Shown: one piece after another, positions 42,188 to 52,412 of the stretch
Position numbering within the stretch: the first letter of the stretch is position 1
Layout: each line of letters begins with the position of its first letter
NCBI GenBank assembly: GCA_020160915.1
Contig: JAIUPK010000004.1
Coordinates: 62,001-126,000, forward strand
Source: Actinomycetota bacterium
GTDB lineage: Bacteria > Actinomycetota > Actinomycetes > Actinomycetales > Microbacteriaceae
Direction of reading: 5' to 3'
Length of the DNA stretch: 64,000 nt
Translations under genes and position numbers: made by a program
Notes under the pieces: generated by a model
What the model was told of the DNA's origin: nothing
Databases searched by the model: none
The model's input: the letters and a program-made list of their open reading frames with translations, nothing else

Positions 42188-44014
42188 TCAGTGGTTGAGG
42201 GAGATCCCCTCGGTCGCTGGCTGCTCCGCGTACATGCTCTCCACCTCGGTGGCGAAGTCCTGCATGATGACGTTGCGCTTGATGCTCAGCTTCGGGGTGA
42301 GGTGTCCACTCGCCTCGGTGAGGTCGGCATCCAGCACACGGAACTTGCGGATGGATTCGGCCCGCGAGACCTTCGCGTTCGCGGCATCCACCGCACGCTG
42401 GATCTCGGCAAGCACGGCCGGGTTGGTCGCTGCGACCTCCTGAGGCATGTGCGGGTCGAGGCCGTTGTTCTTCAGCCAGGCCGGCAGCATCTCCTCGTCG
42501 AGCGTGATCAGGGCCGACACGTAGGGCTTCTGGTCGCCGACGACGATCACCTGTCCGATGATCGGGTTCGCGCGGATCGGATCCTCCAGAGCGGCCGGGG
42601 CGACGTTCTTGCCACCGGCCGTGACGATGATCTCCTTCTTGCGGCCCGTGATCTCCAGGTAGCCGTCCTCGTCGATCTGTCCGATGTCGCCGGTCTTGAA
42701 CCACTCGCCGTCGAAGACCTCCTTGGTCGCGGCGGGGTTGTTCCAGTAGCCGTCGAAGACGCAGACGCCCTTGGCCTGGATCTCGCCGTCGTCAGCGATG
42801 CGCACCGACACACCGGGCAGGGGAGGACCGACCTTGCCGATCTTGAAGTTCGACGGCACGTTCACCGACACCGGGGCGGTGGTCTCGGTCAGGCCGTAGC
42901 CCTCGAGAATCGTCAGGCCCAGGCTGCGGTAGAAGTGCCCGAGGCGCAGCCCGAGCGGCGCCGAACCCGACACCGCGTACTTGACGCGGCCGCCCAGCGC
43001 CGTGCGGATCTTGCTCAGCACCAGACGGTCGAACAGGGCGAACTGAAGCTTGAGCCCCAGCGGAACGTGCCCAGCGTCAACGGCCTTCGAGTGAGCGATC
43101 GCGACGTCGGCAGCGCGGCGGAAGATCTTGCCCTTGCCGCCGGCTTCGGCCTTCTGCTCGGACGAATTGTAGACCTTCTCGAACACCCGCGGCACAGCCA
43201 ACAGGAAGGTCGGCTGGAACGACGCCATCGACGGCAGGAGCAGCTTCGTGTCGGGCTGGTGCCCCACCTTCACGCCGCCGTGCACCGCGAGTACGGAGAT
43301 GAACCGGGCGAAGATGTGCGCGAGGGTGATGAACAGCAGCGTGCTCGAGTCGGGGTTCACGACCTCGGGGATCGCCTTCTGCGCGTTGCGGGTGAGCTCG
43401 ACGAAGTTCGAGTGGGTGAGAATGCAGCCCTTCGGCTTGCCGGTCGTGCCCGAGGTGTAGATGAGAGTGGCGAGGTCGCTGCCCTTCGCGATCGAGCGTC
43501 GGCGCTCGATCTCTTCATCCTTGACGGCGGTGCCCGAGGCGGCCAGCTTGTCCAGGTCGCCGAGGTCGATCTGCCAGACATTGCGCACGGCCGGAACGTC
43601 GGCGCGGATCTCGTCGAATCGAGCGAAGTGGTCGGCGTTCTCGGTGATGATCCCCGTTGCGCCCGAATCGGTGAGGTTCCAGAGGATCTGGGAGGGGGCC
43701 GACGTCTCGTAGATCGGCACCAGCACCGCGCCGGCGTACCAGGTGGCGAAGTCGATCAGCGTCCACTCGTAGCGAGTCTTCGCCATCAGACCGATCTTGT
43801 CGCCGGGCTCCACACCGGAGGCGACGAGACCCTTGGCGAGGGCGATCACCTGCGCCTGGAACTCGGCTGCCGTCACGTCCCGCCAGCCGCCGTCGGCCGT
43901 GGGGATCGCGAACAGCGCACGATCGGGGGTGGCAGCGACCCTGGCAACGAGCAGGTCGGTGGCGTTGGCATTCGGATCCGCCTCAACGAGGGCGGGTACG
44001 TCGAACTGTTTCAC
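42188..44014 (-). CDS. fadD15: long-chain fatty acid-CoA ligase (FadD15-like)
   Basis: 608 residues from the GTG at 44014 with AAAGGAG five bases upstream. The AMP-binding motif is ATLIYTSGTTGKPKGCILTH, then YGLTETTA and GYWNNPAATKEVFDGEWFKTGDIG, with ITGRKKEIIVTAGGKNVAP near the C-terminus. It activates fatty acids to CoA esters. The frame continues upstream but lacks support. Convergent with def. Confidence 0.88.
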   Translation of the reverse strand: MKQFDVPALVEADPNANATDLLVARVAATPDRALFAIPTADGGWRDVTAAEFQAQVIALAKGLVASGVEPGDKIGLMAKTRYEWTLIDFATWYAGAVLVPIYETSAPSQILWNLTDSGATGIITENADHFARFDEIRADVPAVRNVWQIDLGDLDKLAASGTAVKDEEIERRRSIAKGSDLATLIYTSGTTGKPKGCILTHSNFVELTRNAQKAIPEVVNPDSSTLLFITLAHIFARFISVLAVHGGVKVGHQPDTKLLLPSMASFQPTFLLAVPRVFEKVYNSSEQKAEAGGKGKIFRRAADVAIAHSKAVDAGHVPLGLKLQFALFDRLVLSKIRTALGGRVKYAVSGSAPLGLRLGHFYRSLGLTILEGYGLTETTAPVSVNVPSNFKIGKVGPPLPGVSVRIADDGEIQAKGVCVFDGYWNNPAATKEVFDGEWFKTGDIGQIDEDGYLEITGRKKEIIVTAGGKNVAPAALEDPIRANPIIGQVIVVGDQKPYVSALITLDEEMLPAWLKNNGLDPHMPQEVAATNPAVLAEIQRAVDAANAKVSRAESIRKFRVLDADLTEASGHLTPKLSIKRNVIMQDFATEVESMYAEQPATEGISLNH

Positions 44015-44111
44015 GGCAACTCCTTTGGTACCGGTCGGGGTCATTCGTTCTACTCTAACCGGGCAGGCTGGGGGAAACCACGCCGTCGCGCCGCCGGTAC
44101 ACTCGATCACC

Positions 44112-45059
44112 GTGGATGCCATTGGGATTGATATCGGGGGGACCAAGATCGCCGGCGCGGTGGTCTCCGAGGATGGCGCGATCCTCGCCGAGGAGCGGGT
44201 AGCTACCGAGGCCGGCAGTTCCGCCGCCATCATCGATGCCGTCGTGGCCATGGTCGAGACTCTGTCGCAGGGGCGTCAGATCGAGGCGGCGGGAGTCGCC
44301 GCGCCCGGATTCATCGACGTCGATCAGTCCACCGTGTACTACACACCCAACATCAGCTGGCGCAACGAGCCGCTACGCGACCACCTGCGCGCTCGTCTCC
44401 CACTCGACATCACCATCGACAACGACGCCAACGCCGCAGGCTGGGCCGAGTACCGATTCGGCGCGGGGCGCACGGTCAGCGACATGACCATGCTCACTAT
44501 CGGCACTGGCGTGGGCGGGGCGATCGTCAGCCGCGGCTCCCTGTTCCGCGGTGGATTCGGCGCCGGAGCCGAGCTCGGCCATTTGCGCATCGTTCCCGAC
44601 GGTCTGCCCTGCGGATGCGGCGCGCACGGATGCATCGAACAGTACGGTTCGGGTCGTGCCCTGCTGCGCATGGCGAACGAGATCGCTGACGTCGGCGGGA
44701 TAGGCCTCGCCCTGGCCGATGCCCGGCGCGAGCACGGACAGCTCGATGGTTCGATCGTCGGCGCACTCATCGCCGACGGGGACCCCGGGGCCGTGCATGC
44801 GCTCGAGCAACTCGGCAACTGGCTCGGCCAGGCCTGCGCGTCGCTGAGCGCGGTGCTCGATCCCGAGCTCTTCGTATTCGGAGGTGGCGTCGCCGTCGCC
44901 GGGGAGTTGCTCCTGGCGCCGGTGCGCGAGGCGTACCGTCAGCACGTGCCCGCCAAGGGATATCACCCCGAGCCGAACTTCGTCATCGCCGAGCTCGTCA
45001 ACAATGCCGGAGTCGTCGGTGCCGCCGATCTGGCCCGTATTCACTCGCGTGCGCGCTAG
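44112..45059 (+). CDS. glk: ROK-family glucokinase
   Basis: 315 residues, GTG start. The ATP site is IGIDIGGTKIAGAVV, DNDANAAGWAEYRFGAGR holds the catalytic Asp, and the zinc-binding motif is CGCGAHGCIEQYGSG. These define ROK sugar kinases, here most likely glucokinase. It phosphorylates glucose at entry to glycolysis. The gene is divergent from fadD15, with 97 bp between starts. Confidence 0.86.
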   Translation: MDAIGIDIGGTKIAGAVVSEDGAILAEERVATEAGSSAAIIDAVVAMVETLSQGRQIEAAGVAAPGFIDVDQSTVYYTPNISWRNEPLRDHLRARLPLDITIDNDANAAGWAEYRFGAGRTVSDMTMLTIGTGVGGAIVSRGSLFRGGFGAGAELGHLRIVPDGLPCGCGAHGCIEQYGSGRALLRMANEIADVGGIGLALADARREHGQLDGSIVGALIADGDPGAVHALEQLGNWLGQACASLSAVLDPELFVFGGGVAVAGELLLAPVREAYRQHVPAKGYHPEPNFVIAELVNNAGVVGAADLARIHSRAR

Positions 45060-45104
45060 AGTCGGCGCGCTAGAGTGGAAGCTCCCGGCCGGAGGTAGGT
45101 AGCG

Positions 45105-45794
45105 ATGTTCTACTGGTTCATGAAGAACCTGGTCGCCGGCCCATTGGTCAAGACAGTGTTCCGGCCGTGGGTGACCGGCGCCGACAACATCCCGAAGACC
45201 GGCGCCGTGATTCTCGCGAGCAACCACCTCTCGGTTGTCGACTCGATCTTCCTGCCGCTGGTGATCGAGCGACGCATCTCCTTCCTCGCCAAGAGCGACT
45301 ACTTCATGGGCCGCGGGGTCAAGGGCTGGGCGATCAAGAACTTCCTCAAGGGAACGGGCATGCTGCCCATCGACCGTTCGGGCGGCAAGGCCTCCGAGGC
45401 GTCGCTCAACACCGGTCTGAAGGTGCTGGCGCGGGGTGAAGTGCTCGGCATCTACCCGGAGGGCACCCGCAGCCCCGACGGCAAGCTGTACCGCGGGCGC
45501 ACCGGAGTCGCTCGCATGATTCTCGAGGCCCACGTGCCGGTGGTTCCGGTCGCGATGATCGACACCGAGAAGGTCATGCCGATCGGCAGCAAGCTTCCCA
45601 AGGTGCGTCGCATCGGGGTCATCTTCGGTGAGCCGCTCGACTTCAGCCGCTTCGAGGGCCTCGAAAGTGATCGGTTCATCCTGCGCTCGATCACCGACGA
45701 GATCATGTACGAACTCAACCGCATCAGTGGTCAGGAGTACGTGGACATCTATGCGTCATCCATTCGGGAGAAGTTGGCCTCGCGGAGCCGGTAG
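45105..45794 (+). CDS. plsC: 1-acyl-glycerol-3-phosphate acyltransferase
   Basis: 229 residues. The acyltransferase motifs are SNHLSVVDSIFLP (NHxxxxD) near residue 42, and IYPEGTRSPDGKLYRGRTGVARM. A short hydrophobic N-terminus anchors it to the membrane. It makes phosphatidic acid from lysophosphatidate. ATG with GGAGG-like site (CCGGAGGTAGGTAGCG) upstream. Next to glk and aroG on the same strand. Confidence 0.86.
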   Translation: MFYWFMKNLVAGPLVKTVFRPWVTGADNIPKTGAVILASNHLSVVDSIFLPLVIERRISFLAKSDYFMGRGVKGWAIKNFLKGTGMLPIDRSGGKASEASLNTGLKVLARGEVLGIYPEGTRSPDGKLYRGRTGVARMILEAHVPVVPVAMIDTEKVMPIGSKLPKVRRIGVIFGEPLDFSRFEGLESDRFILRSITDEIMYELNRISGQEYVDIYASSIREKLASRSR

Positions 45795-45857
45795 CCTAGT
45801 TTGTCGGGCCATTGTCGGCCCACGCTCCCGCACCTAGAACCAGCGAAGGAACCTCTC

Positions 45858-47228
45858 GTGGTTGACCCGTCCGAACCTGTTGTGCACGCCGATCCCGCAG
45901 TGATCGCCGGTCTCGACTATTGGCGGACCCTTCCCATCAAGCAGCAGCCTGAGTGGCCGGACGCGGATGCCGTGGGCGCGGCATCGGACAAGATAGCGAC
46001 CCTGCCCCCGCTGGTCTTCGCCGGCGAGGTGGACATCCTCCGTGAGCGCCTCGCTCGGGCCGCCCAGGGCGACGCGTTCCTGCTGCAGGGCGGCGACTGC
46101 GCCGAGACCTTCGCGGGCGCTACGGCGCAGCAGATCCGCGACCGGGTCAAGACGATCCTGCAGATGGCCGTGGTGCTCACCTACGGTGCATCCAAGCCGA
46201 TCGTGAAGATGGGCCGCATGGCGGGCCAGTTCGCGAAGCCGCGCTCGAGCGACACTGAGACCCGCGGCGAGGTCACCCTGCCCGCGTACCGTGGTGACAT
46301 CGTCAACGGCTACGACTTCACCCCGGAGTCCCGGCGTGCCGATCCCGCACGCCTGATCGAGGGGTACCACACCTCGGCGTCGACGCTGAATCTGGTGCGC
46401 GCGTTCACGCAGGGTGGCTTCGCCGACCTGCGCCAGGTGCACTCGTGGAACAAGGGCTTTGCCTCGAACCCGGCCAACCACCGCTACGAGAAGGTCGCCA
46501 ACGAGATCGACCGGGCCATCAAGTTCATGGAGGCGGCCGGTGCCGACTTCGATGAGCTGCGCCGCGTCGAGTTCTACTCGAGCCACGAGGGCCTGCTCAT
46601 GGACTACGAGCGCCCGATGACCCGCATCGACTCGCGCACGGGCACGCCCTACAACACGAGCGCCCACTTCCTCTGGATCGGTGAGCGCACCCGCGACCTC
46701 GACGGCGCGCACGTCGACTACTTCTCCCGTGTGCGCAACCCGATCGGTGTCAAGCTGGGTCCCTCGACGACCCCGGAGACGATGAAGCAGCTCATCGACA
46801 AGCTCGACCCCGAGCGTGAGCCCGGTCGTCTGACGTTCATCACCCGCATGGGCGCGGGCAAGGTGCGCGATGCACTTCCCCCGCTCCTCGAGGCGATCAA
46901 AGGCATGGATGCCACGCCGCTCTGGGTCACCGACCCGATGCACGGCAACGGGCTCACCACCCCCAACGGCTACAAGACCCGCAGATTCGATGATGTCGTC
47001 GACGAGGTCAAGGGCTTCTTCGAGGCGCACCGGGCGGCGGGAACGTACCCCGGCGGCATCCACATCGAGCTCACGGGCGACGACGTCACCGAGTGCCTGG
47101 GCGGATCCGAGCAGATCGACGAGGCCACTCTCGCGACGCGTTACGAGTCGCTCTGTGACCCGCGGCTCAACCACATGCAGTCGCTCGAACTCGCGTTCCT
47201 CGTGGCCGAGGAGCTCACGGCCTTCTGA
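45858..47228 (+). CDS. aroG: class II DAHP synthase
   Basis: 456 residues, GTG with GAAGGAA upstream. LDYWRTLPIKQQPEWPDADAV, GGDCAETFAGATAQQIRD, KPIVKMGRMAGQFAKPRSSDTE and the C-terminal ELTGDDVTECLGGSEQIDE are class II (AroA-II) signatures. It condenses PEP and erythrose-4-phosphate as the first step of the shikimate pathway. It sits next to the kinase gene as in mycobacteria (Rv2178c near pknL). Confidence 0.92.
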   Translation: MVDPSEPVVHADPAVIAGLDYWRTLPIKQQPEWPDADAVGAASDKIATLPPLVFAGEVDILRERLARAAQGDAFLLQGGDCAETFAGATAQQIRDRVKTILQMAVVLTYGASKPIVKMGRMAGQFAKPRSSDTETRGEVTLPAYRGDIVNGYDFTPESRRADPARLIEGYHTSASTLNLVRAFTQGGFADLRQVHSWNKGFASNPANHRYEKVANEIDRAIKFMEAAGADFDELRRVEFYSSHEGLLMDYERPMTRIDSRTGTPYNTSAHFLWIGERTRDLDGAHVDYFSRVRNPIGVKLGPSTTPETMKQLIDKLDPEREPGRLTFITRMGAGKVRDALPPLLEAIKGMDATPLWVTDPMHGNGLTTPNGYKTRRFDDVVDEVKGFFEAHRAAGTYPGGIHIELTGDDVTECLGGSEQIDEATLATRYESLCDPRLNHMQSLELAFLVAEELTAF

Positions 47229-47262
47229 GTCGGGCCACGACCTGGGTCTCGCGACCTGGCAA

Positions 47263-49200
47263 CTACGACGAGAAGTTGACCTTGATCGTGCTGCCCTTGG
47301 GCTGATCGGTGTTCTCGTCGGGGTCGAGGTTGGTCACGGTGAACAGGCCAGGGGCGGCATCTGCGAAGAGGTTGTAGTCGAGCGAGAACCCGGCTTCCTC
47401 CAACTGCGGCTTGGCGTCTGCCCAGGTCAGCCCGATGACGTTGGGAACCGTGACCAGTTCGACGCCCTTCGAGGTGATCAGGTCGACGGTGTCGCCCGCG
47501 CGGATGACCGTGGCCCCGTCCACGCCCTGGGCGCGGATCACGTTGCCTTGCGGAACCGTGTCGCTGAACTCTGCCTGGTTGATTGCGCCCAGTTCCAAGC
47601 CCACCGCCTTGAGTTTGGCAGTGGCGTCATCCACCGACAGCCCCGCCAGGTCGGGCAGGGCACCCGCCGAGACGATCAGGGTCACGGGCTGCAGCTCGCC
47701 GTAGGTCGCCACCCCTGTGAGGCTTGACCCATCTCCCGCGAGGGCATCGATCACGGTGCCCTCGGCGACGGTCGCATCGAACTGACGAACGGTGTCCTTG
47801 AGGGTGAACGGGGCCGCCTTGACCGCGGCCGTGGCATCCGCCTCGCTCATCCCCGCGAAGGCGGGCACCGGGAGCTGCTTGGGCCCGGTGGAGAGCAGGA
47901 GCTGCACCGTCGAGCCCGGAGCCACACCCGTGCCGAACGGGGGGTCGGTGTTGGCAACCTGATCCACCGGGACCGTCGGGCTGTCAATCGTGCCCGTGGT
48001 CGGGTCGACGGTGAGGCCGAGCTCCTCGAGCGCGGCAGTGGCATCCGCGATCGACATTCCCGCGATGGAGTCGGGAATCGTGACGCGGGATCCGGGACCG
48101 GCGCCGAAGTACCAGCCGGTGCCGCCCGCCAGAAGAGCGATGACGGCGATGATCGCGAAGAGCACCCAACCGCGGCGTTTGCGCTTGGCCGCGGCGGTTG
48201 CCAGCTGTGCCGTGCTGTCTGCGGGCGCCAGGGCTGCCGCCGGTCGCAGTCGCGAGCCGATGACCTGCGTCTCGGCGGTCGTGTCGGCGGATGCGGCCGC
48301 GCTGGGCATGACCATGGTGCGCTGGGTCGACGTGGATGCCGTCGTCGGCAGCGCTGTCATGAGAGCGCTGTGGGTCTCGAAGAGATGGTCGAGCATGACG
48401 CGAGCATCCTTGGGACGCTGCTCAGGGTCGCGTTCGGTCGCCCAGAGCACTAGTTCGTCGAGTTCCGCGGGCACCTTGGGGTTCTTCGCGCTCGGCGCGG
48501 GAACGGAGTCGTTGGCGTGCTGATAGGCGATCTGCATAGGCTGCTCGCCCTTGAACGGCTGCTCACCGACGAGCATCTCGTACATCATGATGCCGACCGC
48601 GTAGATGTCGCTGCGGGTATCGGCAATGCCGCGGGTCACGAGTTCGGGGGAGAGGTAGGCGATCGTGCCCAGCAGTGCCGCCCCCGTGGCCGTGTTGGCG
48701 GATGCCGCGCGCGCCAGCCCGAAGTCGCCGATCTTGATGCGCCCGTCGTCGGCGAGCAGCACATTCTCCGGCTTCAGGTCGCGGTGGACGATTCCCGCCT
48801 TGTGCGCGGCGGCGAGACCCGCCAGCACCGCCTCCATGATGTCGAGGGTCTGCTCGGTCGTGAGCACTTTGTGCTCCTGCAGAAGGTCGCGCAACGTGAT
48901 GCCCGGCAGGTACTCCATCACCAGGTAGGCCATGTCGCTGTCCTGGCCCTGGTCGAAGACGTTGACGACATTCGGATGCGCCAGTCGCGCGGCGGATCGA
49001 GCTTCCTGAATGAAGCGTTCCTTGAACTGGCTGTCGTCGGCCAGGTGGCCGTGCATGATCTTGATCGCAACGCGGCGCTCGAGGCGCAGGTCGGTGGCGA
49101 CGTACACGGTGGCCATGCCACCCCGCGCGATCCGTGAGCGGACCTGATATCGGCCGTCGAGGAGACGTCCGATCATCGGGTCGGTGCTATTGACGCTCAC
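47263..49200 (-). CDS. pknL: Ser/Thr kinase with four PASTA domains
   Basis: 645 residues. Kinase domain, residues 15-275: GRGGMATVYVATD, AIKIM, HRDLKPENVL, GDFGLA. A basic linker and a single membrane helix (WVLFAIIAVIALLAGGTGWYFGAG) follow, then four PASTA repeats outside. PASTA repeats bind peptidoglycan fragments. Location beside aroG, an Rv2175c-like gene and a prenyl synthase gene points to PknL rather than PknB, although mycobacterial PknL lacks PASTA. It probably phosphorylates the Rv2175c-like protein. Confidence 0.86.
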   Translation of the reverse strand: MSVNSTDPMIGRLLDGRYQVRSRIARGGMATVYVATDLRLERRVAIKIMHGHLADDSQFKERFIQEARSAARLAHPNVVNVFDQGQDSDMAYLVMEYLPGITLRDLLQEHKVLTTEQTLDIMEAVLAGLAAAHKAGIVHRDLKPENVLLADDGRIKIGDFGLARAASANTATGAALLGTIAYLSPELVTRGIADTRSDIYAVGIMMYEMLVGEQPFKGEQPMQIAYQHANDSVPAPSAKNPKVPAELDELVLWATERDPEQRPKDARVMLDHLFETHSALMTALPTTASTSTQRTMVMPSAAASADTTAETQVIGSRLRPAAALAPADSTAQLATAAAKRKRRGWVLFAIIAVIALLAGGTGWYFGAGPGSRVTIPDSIAGMSIADATAALEELGLTVDPTTGTIDSPTVPVDQVANTDPPFGTGVAPGSTVQLLLSTGPKQLPVPAFAGMSEADATAAVKAAPFTLKDTVRQFDATVAEGTVIDALAGDGSSLTGVATYGELQPVTLIVSAGALPDLAGLSVDDATAKLKAVGLELGAINQAEFSDTVPQGNVIRAQGVDGATVIRAGDTVDLITSKGVELVTVPNVIGLTWADAKPQLEEAGFSLDYNLFADAAPGLFTVTNLDPDENTDQPKGSTIKVNFSS

Positions 49201-49262
49201 CGTCCGAGTCTAAAGTTGAACCGCTGTAAGACTCCCGCTAGACACGGCGCTTGAGCCACCGA

Positions 49263-50678
49263 TCAGCCCAGTTCGGCGAACCAAGCCCGCGCAGAGGCCT
49301 CCCACTTGGCATACGCGTCGGGGTAGGCGGAGATCTGCACCCGCTGGGCGGCCTCGGTGAGGGACATCGACTGCCATCCCGAGATGTCGAGAAGTCCGCG
49401 GGTGTAGCCACGGTTGGGGTTGTTCGGTCCGCCGTAGAAGAGGCGTGCCGCGTACGCGGGATCGGTGAGCTGCTCCACCGAACCCCAGCCTGCGCTCGGA
49501 CGCTGCTGGAACAGCCCCACCGAGTCGAGGTCGCCCCAACTGAGGTTGCGCATGCTGGATTCCTGCATCGCCGTGGCGAGGGCGATGACGATCCCGTACT
49601 CCGGCACCCCGAGGTCGTATCCGACCTGGATGATCACAGCCGCGTTGGCGCGCATCTCGTCGTTCAGGCCGGTGGTCTCACCGCCGACACTCGCGGGGGA
49701 ACTCACACCGGGGATCACCAGCACGCCGCCCGGGTAGATCGTGCTCTCCCAGGTGAGGCCGTTCGCGTCCAGAAGGGACTGGGTATCGATGCCGAATCGG
49801 GCCGCGATCGACGACAGTGTGTCTCCCGAGACCACTGTGTAGTTGCCACCGGACGGTTCCGGGTCGGAGACCGGCGCGGGCGCCGGCTCCACCGCCGGTG
49901 GCTCAGTCTCGACGATCGGGGCCGCGACGGGCGGCGCTGGGGAGGGCTGCGCGGGCGCGGCGGGATCGGGTGCCGAGGCATCCGCGATCTGGTCGAATGC
50001 GCCGGGCGCGATCACACCGGGAATGGCGATGGTCTGGCCTGGGTAGATGATGCTCGACCAGCCCAGACCGTTGGCCGTGAGGATCGAGAGTGTCGAGACG
50101 CCGAAGCGGTCTGCGATGGCGCTGATCGTGTCGCCCGCGACGATGGTGTACCGGCCGATCTCCGGGGCCTCCTCGGGCGCGGCAACCGGCGGAACGGGTC
50201 CGCTGGCGGTGAGCTTGAGCTGTTGCCCGGGAAAGATCAGCGACGACCAGCCCAGTCCGTTGAGGGCCAGCACCGAGGCGGTGGAAAGACCGAAACGACC
50301 CGCGATGTCACTGACGGTGTCGCCCCCGGCGACGGTGTACATCGCAGGTGCCGAAGCGGCAGTGATGCCGATCGAGTCGGTCGTCGACTTGATTGCCGTG
50401 TTGGCAGCGGCGATCGCCTCGCGGATCGTGCGGCCGAGTTCGGATGTGGCAGCGCGAGGCTTCAGCGCCGGTCGGGCGTTGGCGGGCTCGGCAGTCGTCG
50501 TGAGGTTCAACGTCATTGCCGCCATGGATCCCACGAGCACGATGGGAACGGTCGCGAATGCGCCACGCGCGATGCGCCCGGTCTCGCGCTGCGCCTCTGC
50601 TACGGCGACTCGCGGGGTGAGTCCGGCGAAGACGGCTCGTGCGACTGTGTCTGCATCGTCTGCTGGTGTGTCGGTCAT
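49263..50678 (-). CDS. LysM protein with lytic-transglycosylase-like domain
   Basis: 471 residues. A membrane segment near residues 36-55, then three LysM repeats (each with the YTVAGGDTVSDIAGRFGLS form), separated by Pro-rich linkers, then a C-terminal domain LATAMQESSMRNLSWGDLDSVGLFQQRPSAGWGS, lysozyme-like with the catalytic Glu in MQESS. It binds and cuts peptidoglycan, probably at the cell surface. ATG start. It lies divergent from the Rv2175c-like gene across an AT-rich spacer. Confidence 0.82.
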   Translation of the reverse strand: MTDTPADDADTVARAVFAGLTPRVAVAEAQRETGRIARGAFATVPIVLVGSMAAMTLNLTTTAEPANARPALKPRAATSELGRTIREAIAAANTAIKSTTDSIGITAASAPAMYTVAGGDTVSDIAGRFGLSTASVLALNGLGWSSLIFPGQQLKLTASGPVPPVAAPEEAPEIGRYTIVAGDTISAIADRFGVSTLSILTANGLGWSSIIYPGQTIAIPGVIAPGAFDQIADASAPDPAAPAQPSPAPPVAAPIVETEPPAVEPAPAPVSDPEPSGGNYTVVSGDTLSSIAARFGIDTQSLLDANGLTWESTIYPGGVLVIPGVSSPASVGGETTGLNDEMRANAAVIIQVGYDLGVPEYGIVIALATAMQESSMRNLSWGDLDSVGLFQQRPSAGWGSVEQLTDPAYAARLFYGGPNNPNRGYTRGLLDISGWQSMSLTEAAQRVQISAYPDAYAKWEASARAWFAELG

Positions 50679-50869
50679 TGCTGTTCCGTCCTGCTCCCCG
50701 GCCCCGAGAAGGCGCGGTCATCGATACCGATGGCCATGGAACCAAATTGTCACAGAAGAAGATGAGTGTCAATTACCGTTGCTTGTGTGATTTGAATTTA
50801 CATATTCGAAACATTTGGTTCGGGCGAGCATCGCATCACGCTGAACTCGGTCCGTGGCAGTCTTGGAGA

Positions 50870-51211
50870 GTGACCGAATCACCCGAAGTGCGCTGGCTGA
50901 CCATTCCCGATCTCACGGAGATCCTGGGCCTCAAGGTGAGTCAAGTGCGCCGACTCATCGAGGACCGCGCACTGCTGGCCACTCGTGCCGACGGGGTGTG
51001 GAAGGTGCCGGACCTGTTCATCGTGGACGGCGAGCCCATGCACGAGCTCCGCGGCACCCTGGTTGTCCTGGCCGATGCGGGCTTCTCAGATGAGGAGGCC
51101 ATGAACTGGCTGCTCAATGAGGAGGAGAGCCTGGGAGTGAGTCCCGTGCGTGCCCTACTTGCCGGCCGCAAGGCTGAGGTGCGGCGGGTCGCTCAGGCTC
51201 TCGGATTCTGA
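50870..51211 (+). CDS. Rv2175c-like DNA-binding protein
   Basis: 113 residues from the GTG at 50870. Residues 6-55 form a winged HTH (WLTIPDLTEILGLKVSQVRRLIEDRALLATRADGVWKVPDLFI) and the C-terminal half is DUF-type Rv2175c_C (GTLVVLADAGFSDEEAMNWLLNEEESLGVSP). The mycobacterial protein is a substrate of PknL, which ends its DNA binding. The location two genes from the PASTA kinase fits. An acidic start is absent. Confidence 0.78.
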   Translation: MTESPEVRWLTIPDLTEILGLKVSQVRRLIEDRALLATRADGVWKVPDLFIVDGEPMHELRGTLVVLADAGFSDEEAMNWLLNEEESLGVSPVRALLAGRKAEVRRVAQALGF

Positions 51212-51217
51212 CCTGAG

Positions 51218-52339
51218 CTACGCCGAGCGTCGAGTGACGGTGTCGGCGAGCTGAAGCAGCTGAGCCCTCGCGGATGGCGCAATCGGCGCATCCTTCAGGG
51301 CGGCCACGGCCAGCCCCACGTTGTGCTCGATGATCTTCTCGACCTCCTCGATGGCTCCGCAATCCCGGAGGGCGGTTCTGATCATGTCGACCTGCTGCGA
51401 ATCGAGTCCCGGATCACCGAGCAACTCGTCCATGAGATTGCGACTGGAGGCGGGCAGCCGGGTGCGGGCGAGCGCAATGAGCACAGTGCGCTTGCCCTCG
51501 CGAAGATCGTCGCCCGCGGGCTTGCCGGTGACCTCGGGATCTCCGAAGACGCCGAGCAGATCATCCCTGAGCTGGTAGGCAACCCCCAGCGGGAGGCCGA
51601 AGGAGCGGAGCGACGCCAGCTGCGCCAAGCTTGCTCCGCCCAGGGCGGCGCCGATCGTGAGCGGCGCCTCAATGCTGTACTTGGCTGACTTGTAGACGAT
51701 CACACGATGAGCCCGGGCGAGCGCTGTCGACTCGGGGTAGGTGGCCCACGAATTCTCTTCGAGAATGTCGAGGTACTGGCCTGCCGTCACTTCGGTGCGC
51801 ATGCGAATGAACTCGGCACGACCGGCGACTCCGGCCGCCCGGTCGCTGAGCATGCTTGTGCCGCGGTCGAACAGTTCGTCGCTCCACCCGAGGAGCAGGT
51901 CGCCGAGCAGGAGGGCGGCGGACTCGCCGAAAGCGGTCGGACTGCCCGCCCAGCCGTCAGCGGTGTGGTGTCGTTCGAACAGCCGGTGGGCGGCCGGGGC
52001 ACCGCGACGGGTGTCGGAGTTGTCCATGATGTCGTCATGTACGAGGGCTGCGGCGTGAAAGAGCTCGAGGGCGGTGGCGGCCATCACCACGGCGTCGAGA
52101 TCTGCGGATGCCTCGTCGGACAGTAGCGGGTCGAATCCGCTGGTCACACCGGCCGCAGATTGCCAGCCCCAGTAGCAGAACAGGGCGCGAAATCGCTTGC
52201 CACCGGCGAGGAAACCCCGCGCGACATCGGTGAGTTCCGTCAACTCGTCGGCGATGGTTGCGAGTTGCTCCGATTGCTCCGAGAGGAACTCGTCGATCCT
52301 CAGTTGAATCAGGTCAACTAACCGGGTACTCTCAGCCAC
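51218..52339 (-). CDS. polyprenyl diphosphate synthase
   Basis: 373 residues. The first Asp-rich motif is VHDDIMDNSDTRRG and the second YQLRDDLLGVFGDPE, with GKRFRALFCYWGW before them. These enzymes make geranylgeranyl diphosphate or a longer prenyl chain for carotenoids, menaquinone or undecaprenyl lipids. The equivalent mycobacterial neighbour is idsA2. GTG start. It is convergent with the Rv2175c-like gene, with 6 bp between stops. Confidence 0.87.
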   Translation of the reverse strand: MAESTRLVDLIQLRIDEFLSEQSEQLATIADELTELTDVARGFLAGGKRFRALFCYWGWQSAAGVTSGFDPLLSDEASADLDAVVMAATALELFHAAALVHDDIMDNSDTRRGAPAAHRLFERHHTADGWAGSPTAFGESAALLLGDLLLGWSDELFDRGTSMLSDRAAGVAGRAEFIRMRTEVTAGQYLDILEENSWATYPESTALARAHRVIVYKSAKYSIEAPLTIGAALGGASLAQLASLRSFGLPLGVAYQLRDDLLGVFGDPEVTGKPAGDDLREGKRTVLIALARTRLPASSRNLMDELLGDPGLDSQQVDMIRTALRDCGAIEEVEKIIEHNVGLAVAALKDAPIAPSARAQLLQLADTVTRRSA

Positions 52340-52412
52340 CCGTCTAGCCTAGCCACCGCGCTGAGGCGTACTATGGAATTCCGCGAGTCAGTGTCCACCG
52401 GAAGGGAAGAGG

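Noticed and set aside
42191..44131. 646-codon frame opposite fadD15
   Set aside because: No recognisable domain, and fadD15 on the minus strand has all its motifs.
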